The notes beneath the pieces are model-generated. The model saw only the letters and a program-made list of their open reading frames with translations, was not told the DNA's origin and searched no databases. Source: Pseudomonadota bacterium (lineage in GTDB: Bacteria; Desulfobacterota; Desulfovibrionia; Desulfovibrionales; Desulfovibrionaceae). Taken from it: a stretch of DNA of 57,526 nucleotides. Within the stretch, counting starts at the first letter, position 1, and each line of letters begins with the position of its first letter. Positions 51,421-57,526 of this stretch are shown one piece after another. Both the position numbers and the translations under genes were made by a program. The stretch covers positions 1-57,526 of the forward strand of contig JAEXRD010000152.1 of NCBI GenBank assembly GCA_023438245.1, given 5' to 3'.

Positions 51421-52346
51421 GATCTGGTGTCCTTTGCGCGGTTGGTCGACCCGGCCCTTGCGGCCCTGGCCGAATCCACAGGGTAGGAAAATTCCGGCTC
51501 CCGGTCCAGCGCCGGGGTGCTGCTTGCCCTTTGCGGCAGGGTCACATCCCGGCGCAGCACCGGAATGACCCCGCGCCCGCCGGGCTGCGCCCAGGCCTCG
51601 CCGCGCAGCAGCCCCCGCGCCCAGGCCCGCGTGTGCGGCGGGAAGAAGCCGGGGTTCTCCTGCACGATGAGCGCCTTGGCCCGGCCGTCCTGGGCCTGGG
51701 CCAGATTGGAATAGTTGGCCCCGTGCTGGCGATGCAGGTAGAGGATGCCCTCCGCCCGCGAAAATTTTGCGCCCAGAAGCGCCAGCCGCACCCAGAAGTC
51801 CCAATCCTCGTAGGCCGTTGCGGAGCGGAACCGCGCGCCCGCGTCCCACAGCCCGCGCCGGAACATGGCCGTGGGCGGCAGGATGTTCTGGCTGGCCAGG
51901 AGCAGCGGATGGTAGTCCGGCGGGGCGATCTCGCGCCGCGTGCCGCCTTCTTCCAGCACGAACCCGGCGTAGGCCACGTCCGCGCCCTGCTCCAGGGCCG
52001 AGACGTGCGCCGCCGCAAACCCCGGCAGCAGCAGGTCGTCGGGGTCCAGGCAGAGCAGCAGTTCCCCGCGCGCCAGTTCCAGGCCCGCGTTGCGCACCGG
52101 GCCGGGCCGACCCTGGCGCTCCAGCTCCAGCACCCGCCAGGAACCCAGCCCCAGCGCGGGCAGCAGCTCGCGCGCGATGTCCGCGCTGCCGTCCTCGCTG
52201 GCGTCGTCGGCCAGGATGACCTCCACCGCACGGCTGTCGATTTCCTGACGCGCCCACTGCGCCGCGAGCGACCCCAGGCACTCCGGCAGGAATCGCCCGT
52301 AGTTGCGGCAGGGAATGACGACGGAGAGGAGCGGGTTGCTCACCAT
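51417..52346 (-). CDS. GT2 family glycosyltransferase
   Basis: 309 aa from ATG 52,346 (GGAG 4 bases upstream); a longer frame to 52,472 adds residues with no family match. LSVVIPCRNYGRFLPECL, VILADDASEDGS, GPVRNAGLELARGELLLCLDPDD (metal site), YEDWDFWVRLALLG (ED motif) and ILYLHRQHGANYS define the GT-A fold. No membrane helix. The last 50 residues are low complexity. It starts the minus-strand secretion/glycosylation operon, overlapping the gspL-like start by 2 bases. Confidence 0.87.
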   Translation of the reverse strand: MVSNPLLSVVIPCRNYGRFLPECLGSLAAQWARQEIDSRAVEVILADDASEDGSADIARELLPALGLGSWRVLELERQGRPGPVRNAGLELARGELLLCLDPDDLLLPGFAAAHVSALEQGADVAYAGFVLEEGGTRREIAPPDYHPLLLASQNILPPTAMFRRGLWDAGARFRSATAYEDWDFWVRLALLGAKFSRAEGILYLHRQHGANYSNLAQAQDGRAKALIVQENPGFFPPHTRAWARGLLRGEAWAQPGGRGVIPVLRRDVTLPQRASSTPALDREPEFSYPVDSARAARAGSTNRAKDTRS

Positions 52347-52535
52347 GTGGCTCCAGTGCTCGGTTTGCGCGCATGCACGCCCGGCACGCCCCATGACGCG
52401 CCGGAATGCGGGCCGGTTTCGGCGAAATCCTCGCCCAGCCCGCGCCGTTTGGGATTGCAAGGAGCAGGCCACGAAAAGCCCCTGATCCCCGGAACCGTCC
52501 GACTGCGAGCGGACAGTTCGGCTGGGGACGAGGCC
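52347..52535 (-). other. gap upstream of the GT2 gene
   Basis: About 190 bases between the GT2 start and structured element D. It contains an in-frame ATG at 52,472 that would extend the GT2 protein by 42 basic residues. I see no clear promoter, terminator or RNA gene. Confidence 0.3.
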
Positions 52536-52696
52536 GGGGCTGCTTCAAAACGGATGGATTTTGGTCACTGGCAAGGCCCTGAAACAAGACCGGAGCCGCC
52601 CCGGGGCCGGGGATAGTACTCTTCGGTACAGCCCTGGCCCCGAGGCGGCTCCTGACGAAGCCCAGGGGGCAAAAGACGCCGTTTTGGAGCAGCCCC
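52536..52696. repeat. structured palindromic element, copy D
   Basis: 161 bases, the longest copy. Terminal stem of about 17 pairs (GGGGCTGCTTCAAAACG / CGTTTTGGAGCAGCCCC, one G-T wobble), outer stem GGAGCCGCC / GGCGGCTCC, tip GTAC-TCTTCG-GTAC. Its last base is the first base of the dapF stop triplet as read on the plus strand. Stem bases differ from copies A and B in a pairing-preserving way. Confidence 0.85.
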
Positions 52697-53550
52697 TACG
52701 GCAGCGGAAGGCCCAGCGCCGGAACGTTGAGCTCGCCGGTGAAGGTCAGTTCCGCCGCGCCCTGCAGGTACACGCGCCCGCCCTCCAGGCTGGTGGTCAG
52801 CACCTCGCCGCCGCTGGTGGTGTTCTCCACGCGCTCGCCGGTCTTGCCCAGGGCGGCGCAGACCACCTGCACCGCGGACACGCCCGTGCCGCAGGCGTAG
52901 GTCTCGCCCTCCACCCCGCGCTCGTAGGTGCGCACCAGGGTGCGGCCGGAGTCCACCACCTGCACGAAGTTCACGTTGGTGCCCGCGGGCGCGAAGTGCT
53001 CGTGGTAGCGCACGGCGCGGCCGATGGCGGCCACGTCCACCTCGCGCACGTTGTCGGAGAAGATCACCGCGTGGGGCACGCCGGTGTTCACGAAGTGCAC
53101 CTCGGTGGCGTGGTCCAGCACGTTCAGCACCGTGCCCAGCACCAGGCCCTTGGGCTCGGTGAGCTGCACCTTGACCTGGTCGATGTCCGGCAGCACGGCG
53201 ATGGCGATGTCGCCCGCGTCCGCGCCCATGACGCTCGTCTCCCCGGCCAGGCCCAGGGCGTGCGCCAGGCGGCCTGCGCAGCGGGTGGCGTTGCCGCACA
53301 TCTCCGCGCGCGAGCCGTCGGCGTTGTAGAAATGCCAGAGGAAATCCACGCCGGTGCGCTCTTTCGGCGGCAATTCCAGGAAAAAGATGCCGTCGGCGCC
53401 CACGCCGAAGGCCCGCGGGCAGACCTTGCGCGCCCACTCGGCCATCAGCTCCTGGGGCAGGCGCAGCACGCGGTTGTCGATGGCCACGAAGTCGTTGCCG
53501 CAGCCTTGCAGCTTGTAGAAGGGCACGCGCGCCCCGAACATTGTGCTCAT
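52696..53550 (-). CDS. dapF: diaminopimelate epimerase
   Basis: 284 aa, usual length. The two catalytic cysteines are in EMCGNATRCAGR and YACGTGVSAV; KLQGCGNDFVAIDN, FGVGADGIFF, HFYNADGSRAEMCGN, NTGVPHAVIF and RTYERGVEGET are family signatures. Converts LL- to meso-diaminopimelate for lysine and peptidoglycan. The first Cys motif reads CGNATR rather than the commoner CGNGAR, a known type of variation. Its stop abuts structured element D; the 100-base region upstream of its start shows no clear promoter. Confidence 0.96.
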   Translation of the reverse strand: MSTMFGARVPFYKLQGCGNDFVAIDNRVLRLPQELMAEWARKVCPRAFGVGADGIFFLELPPKERTGVDFLWHFYNADGSRAEMCGNATRCAGRLAHALGLAGETSVMGADAGDIAIAVLPDIDQVKVQLTEPKGLVLGTVLNVLDHATEVHFVNTGVPHAVIFSDNVREVDVAAIGRAVRYHEHFAPAGTNVNFVQVVDSGRTLVRTYERGVEGETYACGTGVSAVQVVCAALGKTGERVENTTSGGEVLTTSLEGGRVYLQGAAELTFTGELNVPALGLPLP

Positions 53551-53649
53551 GGATTGCTCTCCTGGATGAAAACGTGCTGCCCAATAGAGCGCACGAAAGG
53601 GCGGTTCGTCAAGGCCCGGGCCTCAGGTGATGGCCTCAGGCGATGGGCG

Positions 53650-54159
53650 TCAGGTGGCGGGGCCGGTCACGTAGAACGCCGGGTGGCAGCCCAGCTCGCC
53701 CTCGGGCTCCTCTCCACCGAGCGGCAGGCAGAGCACGTACTGCTCCGGCACGCCCGGCCAGGAAAGCCCCCGGCACTGGCGGAAGCCCAGGCGCGTGTAG
53801 TAGGCCGGGTCGCCCACCAGCACGCAGCCCGCCGCGCCCAGGGCGCGCAGCTCGTCCAGCCCGGCGCGCACCAGGGAGGAGCCTACCCCTTTGCGCTGAT
53901 GCCCCGGCAGTACGGCCACGGGGCCCAAGAGCCGCCAGCCGAGGTCCCTGCCCCCCACCGTGGCGCGGGAAAAGGCGATGTGGCCGAGCACCTGCCCATC
54001 TTCCTCAGCAACCAGCGAGATTTCCAGCGCCCCGGCCCGGCGCAGCTCCTCCACGATGAGGTGCTCGGTCTGGCGGCTCACGGGATGATTCTGGAAGGCC
54101 TCCACGTTCACGCGGCGGATGGCCTCGGTGTCGGCGGGGGTTTCGGGGCGGATGTTCAT
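53650..54159 (-). CDS. GNAT family N-acetyltransferase (YhbS-like)
   Basis: 169 aa. IRPETPADTEAIRRVNVEAF, VAEEDGQVLGHIAFSRATV, LLGPVAVLPGHQRKGVGSSLV (acetyl-CoA pyrophosphate loop QRKGVG), GCVLVGDPAYYTRLGF. This is the YhbS-type subgroup with the GDPxYYxRxGF motif. Substrate unknown. Starts 18 bases from the end of structured element B. Confidence 0.9.
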   Translation of the reverse strand: MNIRPETPADTEAIRRVNVEAFQNHPVSRQTEHLIVEELRRAGALEISLVAEEDGQVLGHIAFSRATVGGRDLGWRLLGPVAVLPGHQRKGVGSSLVRAGLDELRALGAAGCVLVGDPAYYTRLGFRQCRGLSWPGVPEQYVLCLPLGGEEPEGELGCHPAFYVTGPAT

Positions 54160-54176
54160 GGGGTTCCTCTTAGGCC

Positions 54177-54321
54177 GGGCCTGTTTCCAAAAGATGGATT
54201 TTGCTCCCTGGCGAGGAGGGAGGTGAGCGGGGCCAGGGATAGCACTCTCACGGTGCAGCCCTGGCCCGCGATCACCTCACGACGAAGCCAGGGGCCAAAA
54301 GACGCTTTTTGAAACAGGCCC
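54177..54321. repeat. structured palindromic element, copy B
   Basis: 145 bases. Terminal stem GGGCCTGTTTC / GAAACAGGCCC as in copy A; outer stem AGGTGA / TCACCT and tip GCAC...GTGC, both different from A yet still paired. Inner stem GCGGGGCCAGGG / CCCTGGCCCGC. Sits between the EamA stop (sharing one base) and the GNAT start. Confidence 0.85.
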
Positions 54322-55190
54322 TACCGGCGCCGCGCTCCAAGCCCGATGCCGACCAGCGTCGCCGCCACCCCGGCGATCTCCGCCGCCCCGGCGGGCCGGG
54401 CGAAGAACAGCAGGTCCCACACGTAGGCCAGGGCGGGCTGCAAGAGCAGGATCAGCCCGGCCAGCGACATGCGCGTCTCGCGCAGTCCCCGGCTGATGAG
54501 CACCCAGCCGATGAGCTGCGAGGACAGGCCGTACCCGGCCATGTAGACCAGCGGCAGGCCCGGCTCCAGGGCCAGGCTCTCGCCGCGGGCCAGCATCACC
54601 GGCGCGATGAGCGCGGCGCAGAGGAGCGAGTTGGCGGTCATGACGGCCAGCTGGCTGCCCTCTCCGCACACGGCCATGCTGCGGCCCAGGGCCAGGATGA
54701 ACCCGGCGTAGAGCAGGCCCGTGAGCAGGCCGTAGAACACGCCCAGCTGGTACTGGTCGCCCGCGCTGGCCCAGGCCGGGGCCACGATGGCGAACAGCCC
54801 GCCCATGGCCAGCGCCAGGCCCGCGAAGAAGCGCAGGCCGGGCTTTTCGCCCAGGAAGAAGATGCCCCAGGCCGCCAGCACGAAGACCTGGAAATTGCCG
54901 AACAGCGTGGCCAGCCCCGGCCCGATGTACAGGATGGACACGTGCCAGGCGATGAGGTCGCCCGCGAAGAAGGCGGCGCAGACCAGGCTCCACCACCAGC
55001 CCGCTGCGGGCATGTTCCAGGGCTTGCTGGCCCGCTCGCGGCTGAAGCAGGCGGCCAGCAGCAGCCCCAGCCCGCCGATGAGCACGCGGTACAGCGCCGC
55101 GGCGTCGCCGCCCACGCCGTGGGGCGCGGCCAGCTTCACGAACAGCGGGGAAAAGCTGATGGTGAAGGCCCCGATGATGAGATGCAGCAC
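54321..55190 (-). CDS. EamA/DMT family transporter
   Basis: 289 aa with ten hydrophobic helices in two EamA repeats (IIGAFTISFSPLFVKLA at the start; LALAMGGLFAIVAPAW ends the first half; GLLTGLLYAGFILALG begins the second). WAFAL-like signatures such as IGWVLISRGLRE and ILLLQPALAYVWDLLFF near the end are typical. Inner-membrane exporter of amino acids or metabolites; substrate unknown. 3 bases separate it from sfsA, so they are co-transcribed. Confidence 0.9.
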   Translation of the reverse strand: MLHLIIGAFTISFSPLFVKLAAPHGVGGDAAALYRVLIGGLGLLLAACFSRERASKPWNMPAAGWWWSLVCAAFFAGDLIAWHVSILYIGPGLATLFGNFQVFVLAAWGIFFLGEKPGLRFFAGLALAMGGLFAIVAPAWASAGDQYQLGVFYGLLTGLLYAGFILALGRSMAVCGEGSQLAVMTANSLLCAALIAPVMLARGESLALEPGLPLVYMAGYGLSSQLIGWVLISRGLRETRMSLAGLILLLQPALAYVWDLLFFARPAGAAEIAGVAATLVGIGLGARRR

Positions 55191-55193
55191 GGC

Positions 55194-55973
55194 TTATCCC
55201 TTCCTTTGGCGCGCGGCCCAGCAGGGGGCCAGGGGCAGCCGCCCGGCCAGGTGGATGCCCGCCTCGTCCACATGCGCCCGCCAGGCCCAGGCCTCCACCC
55301 CGGCCTCCAGGGCGACGCCCAGGGCCCCGGCGTAGTCCGGGTCGATGGCCTCCGCCGGGGCGAAGCAGTCGCCGTCGGGCCGCTGCACCAGGAAGAACAG
55401 GGCGGCGCGGCAGCCTTGGGCCACCAGGCGCGTCAGCTCGGCCAGATGCTTGCGCCCGCGCTCGGTGGCGGCGTCCGGAAACTGGGCCTGGCCGTCCTCC
55501 ACCAGCGTCACGTTCTTGCACTCGATGTACAAGGGCGGCAGGCCGTCTCCGGTACAGAGGCCGTCCAGCCTGCTCTCGCCGATGACCGCCTCGCGGGCGA
55601 AATTCGGGTATTCCCGCGCCTCGGGCAGCAGGCGGGCGCGCCAGGCGGCCTCCAGCAGGCGGTTGGGAGTCTGGGTGTTCACGCCCACCCACAAAGGCTT
55701 TGCAGAATCGCAGCCCGGCAGGGCGAGCGCCTCCAGCGTCCACTTCAGCGCCCGGTCGGGGTTCTTGGCGGGCGACAAGAGCGCCAGGTTGCCGGGCCGC
55801 AAGAGTCCCAGCATGGTGCCGGTGTTGTTGGTGTGGGCGCGCACCTCCGCGCCCGTCGCCAGGTCGGTGGTGACGGCGGTGAAGCGCTTCTCGCGCCGCA
55901 CCAGCCGCGTGGTGACGCAGCCGGGCGGGAAGGGCAGGAGCAGGGTGCGGGCCTCGGACTGAGACTCAGACAT
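55194..55973 (-). CDS. sfsA: SfsA family DNA-binding/nuclease protein
   Basis: 259 aa. RRYKRF-like opening (CVTTRLVRREKRFTAVT), RAHTNNTGTMLGLLRPGN (canonical HCPNTGSM, here HTNNTGTM), WVGVNTQTPNRLLEAAW, ESRLDGL, LYIECKNVTLVEDGQAQFPDAATERGRKHLAELTRL and AALFFLVQRPD. The ECKNVTL strand is the PD-(D/E)xK-like core. SfsA was named as a sugar-fermentation stimulator and has been reported as a nuclease. Overlaps the VOC gene by 8 bases. Confidence 0.93.
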   Translation of the reverse strand: MSESQSEARTLLLPFPPGCVTTRLVRREKRFTAVTTDLATGAEVRAHTNNTGTMLGLLRPGNLALLSPAKNPDRALKWTLEALALPGCDSAKPLWVGVNTQTPNRLLEAAWRARLLPEAREYPNFAREAVIGESRLDGLCTGDGLPPLYIECKNVTLVEDGQAQFPDAATERGRKHLAELTRLVAQGCRAALFFLVQRPDGDCFAPAEAIDPDYAGALGVALEAGVEAWAWRAHVDEAGIHLAGRLPLAPCWAARQRKG

Positions 55974-56574
55974 GTCGCGGGCCGCCCTCGTCCTCGCCGG
56001 GGTCCTGGCCCACCAGCCGCAGGCCCTCGCCGGGGTACACGCGGCGCTCCGAGGGCGGCGTGAGGCGCGCGGGCGCGGGCCAGGCCCCGGGCTGGGGCTC
56101 GGCCCCCTGCCGGGCCAGGGCCGTGGGGGCCGTGTCGGCCATGACCGGGCTTTCGCGCAGGTCCACCCCGGCCACGGGCACGCTGAACTCCACGGCGATG
56201 TTGTTGGGGTCGAAGCTGTACAGCGAGTGGATGAAGCCGTGGTCCACCACCTCGGACACCCAGAATCCGGCGGCGTCCAGCTTGTCGCGCAGTTCCCAGA
56301 GGTCCTGCTCGCTCTCCAGCCCGAAGGAGATGTGGTCGAAGGTGAAGGGGCCTTTCACGGGAGCGCCGTGGTCCTTGTCCGGGCCGGGGGTGACGCCGGG
56401 CCACTCGAAGAAGGCGATGGTGTCCGTGGGCGAAATTTCGAAGAAATAGTGGCGGTAGCCGGGATGGCCCAGGCCCGCCACCAGGCGCATGCCCAAGAGG
56501 TCGCGCCAGTAGCGGATGGTGGCGTCCATGTCGCCGGTGGCCATGGCCAGGTGGTTGATGCCGGTGAAGCGCAT
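55966..56574 (-). CDS. VOC family (glyoxalase-fold) protein
   Basis: 202 aa. FTGINHLAMATGDMDATIRYWRDLLGMRL is a classical VOC start with the metal-ligand His; DHISFGLESEQDLWEL and HSLYSFDPNNIAVEFSVPV provide the further His and Glu ligands. Such proteins are metal-dependent dioxygenases, lyases or glyoxalases; the substrate is unknown. The last 50 residues (EPQPGAWPAPARLTPPSE...) are low complexity. First gene of the VOC-sfsA-EamA operon. Confidence 0.9.
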   Translation of the reverse strand: MRFTGINHLAMATGDMDATIRYWRDLLGMRLVAGLGHPGYRHYFFEISPTDTIAFFEWPGVTPGPDKDHGAPVKGPFTFDHISFGLESEQDLWELRDKLDAAGFWVSEVVDHGFIHSLYSFDPNNIAVEFSVPVAGVDLRESPVMADTAPTALARQGAEPQPGAWPAPARLTPPSERRVYPGEGLRLVGQDPGEDEGGPRHV

Positions 56575-56694
56575 GGGGACTCCTCCTTCTGGCGCTGCGG
56601 GGGCTGATGCCAGGAGATAGCGCGCCGGAACGGGTCCGGCAAGGGCGGAGCGGACATGCGCCCCCCCGACCGGGGAGCGCCCCTAGCGCAGCGC

Positions 56695-57294
56695 TCAGCC
56701 CCGGGAGCCGAGCCAGGCCGCCAGCGCCCCGTGCTCGTACAGTATGCGCAGGCCGATGGCGATGAGCGCGGTGCCGCCCAAAAGTTCGGCGTAGCTGCTC
56801 ATGGGGCCCACGTGGCGGGTCATGCAGCCGATCTTCATGCCCAGGGCGGTGATGGCGAAGCAGACCACGCCGATGACCAGCGCGGGCATCCAGATCTCCA
56901 CCCCGAGCACGGAGAAGGACAGGCCCACGGCCAGGGCGTCGATGCTGGTGGCCACGGCCAGCAGCAGCAGCTGGCCGCCGCGCGTGGGGTCCTTGTATTC
57001 GCAGGCGGGGTCTTCCTCGCCCGTGTGCAGGCCCTCCCAAAGCATCTTGCCGCCCACGAAGGCCAGCAGCGCGAAGGCCAGCCAATGGTCGTAGGCCTCG
57101 ATGTGCTCGCGGAAGGACAGGCCCAGCAGCCACCCGGCGATGGGCATGAGCGCCTGGAACAGCCCGAAGGCCCCGGCCATGCGCAGGGTGTGCGCGGCGC
57201 GGGCCTCCTTCAGGCAGATGCCCGTGGCCAGCGCCACCGCGAAGGCGTCCATGGCCAGGGCCACGGCGATGGCGAGCAGGGTTGCGAAGGGCAT
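56695..57294 (-). CDS. mntP: MntP/YtaF family putative manganese efflux pump
   Basis: 199 aa with six membrane helices. The two characteristic acidic motifs are AMDAFAVALATGI in helix 1 and ATSIDALAVGLSFSV in helix 4. The cytoplasmic loop after helix 3 has GLHTGEEDPACEYKDPTR. MntP exports Mn2+. Structured element C lies 34 bases upstream of the start; no Mn riboswitch of the yybP-ykoY type is evident. Confidence 0.92.
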   Translation of the reverse strand: MPFATLLAIAVALAMDAFAVALATGICLKEARAAHTLRMAGAFGLFQALMPIAGWLLGLSFREHIEAYDHWLAFALLAFVGGKMLWEGLHTGEEDPACEYKDPTRGGQLLLLAVATSIDALAVGLSFSVLGVEIWMPALVIGVVCFAITALGMKIGCMTRHVGPMSSYAELLGGTALIAIGLRILYEHGALAAWLGSRG

Positions 57295-57327
57295 CAGATG
57301 GTTCCTTTTTGGCTGTTTCCCCCGCCA

Positions 57328-57470
57328 GGGCCTGTCTCAAAACGACGGATTTTGTTTCCTGGCGAGGAAGGAGGCGGCCTGAGTCCGGGGATAGCACTCC
57401 GGCGGTGCAGCCCCGACCCCGGCCCGGAACCTGACGACGTTCAGGGGGCAAAAGCCGCTCCCGGACCCCG
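57328..57470. repeat. structured palindromic element, copy C (3' end altered)
   Basis: Starts GGGCCTGTCTCAAAACG and keeps the CCTGGCGAGGAAGGAGG word, tip GCAC...GTGC and the GACGACGTTCAGGGGGCAAAAG end block. The matching 3' inverted repeat is missing; the sequence runs into a second copy of the end block. Lies 34 bases upstream of mntP. Confidence 0.75.
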
Positions 57471-57513
57471 CCCCACAGCCTGACGACGTCCACGGAGCAA
57501 AAGCCGTCCCCGC
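57430..57513. repeat. tandem duplication of the element's 3' block
   Basis: The block CCTGACGACGTTCAGGGGGC...AAAAGCCG (from 57,430) is repeated from about 57,479 (CCTGACGACGTCCACGGAGC...AAAAGCCG), a period of 49 bases. The window ends shortly after in a C-rich run, so the full extent is not visible. Confidence 0.65.
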
Positions 57514-57526
57514 CCCCGCCCCCCCC

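Noticed and set aside
57295..57470. Structured element C upstream of mntP as a yybP-ykoY manganese riboswitch
   Set aside because: The same element precedes unrelated genes (gspC-like, GNAT, GT2), and the conserved yybP-ykoY loop sequences are not present.
1..57526. CRISPR arrays, tRNA or rRNA genes, insertion sequences
   Set aside because: No regularly spaced repeats with unique spacers, no tRNA- or rRNA-like sequence and no transposase or integrase reading frame were seen.

Overview
The window is 57.5 kb of GC-rich bacterial DNA. Its gene content (NtrY-type kinase next to a DUF4390 protein, Maf flagellin glycosyltransferase, bacterial PglB/STT3, split transketolase, many radical SAM enzymes) fits a motile, anaerobic deltaproteobacterium of the Desulfovibrio type. 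That placement is an inference from gene content; the window holds no rRNA or tRNA.

Layout. (1) 1-1,762: a lower-GC two-gene cassette, a phosphoribosyltransferase-like protein followed by a short DprA/SLOG protein, resembling a ShosTA anti-phage toxin-antitoxin pair. (2) 1,814-5,615: housekeeping genes on the plus strand: YggS-type PLP protein, DUF4390 lipoprotein-like/secreted protein, and an NtrY-like sensor kinase. (3) 5,769-41,018: a nearly gapless plus-strand island of 26 genes. It starts behind a sequence that closely matches a sigma-28 (FliA) flagellar promoter. It encodes sugar-nucleotide synthesis (cytidylyltransferase-PfkB fusion, SIS isomerase, split transketolase, two CMP-sugar-synthetase-like proteins), nine radical SAM enzymes (three with B12-binding-type N-termini), several glycosyltransferases, two SAM methyltransferases, a HAD-APH fusion, an APS kinase-sulfotransferase fusion, a Maf (DUF115) protein and a large membrane protein. 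The most economical reading is that this island builds, decorates (methylation, sulfation, radical chemistry) and attaches an unusual glycan to flagellin. (4) 41,113-52,346, minus strand: galE, glycosyltransferases, a WbpE/DegT-type aminotransferase and a PglB/STT3 oligosaccharyltransferase, interleaved with type II secretion genes (gspC, a gspD-like secretin, gspN, gspM, a short gspL-like gene). (5) 52,536-57,294, minus strand: ordinary genes: dapF, GNAT acetyltransferase, EamA transporter, sfsA, VOC protein, mntP.

Across 43.9-57.5 kb there are four copies of a 145-161 bp imperfect palindromic element. Its stems change in a compensatory way between copies. Three copies abut the stop codon of a minus-strand gene, and three end within 18-34 bases of the next start codon. 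This looks like an undescribed structured repeat or RNA family.

The strongest candidates for something new are the radical-SAM-rich, probably FliA-driven glycan island and the covarying intergenic element. Substrates of almost all the radical SAM enzymes cannot be deduced from sequence.
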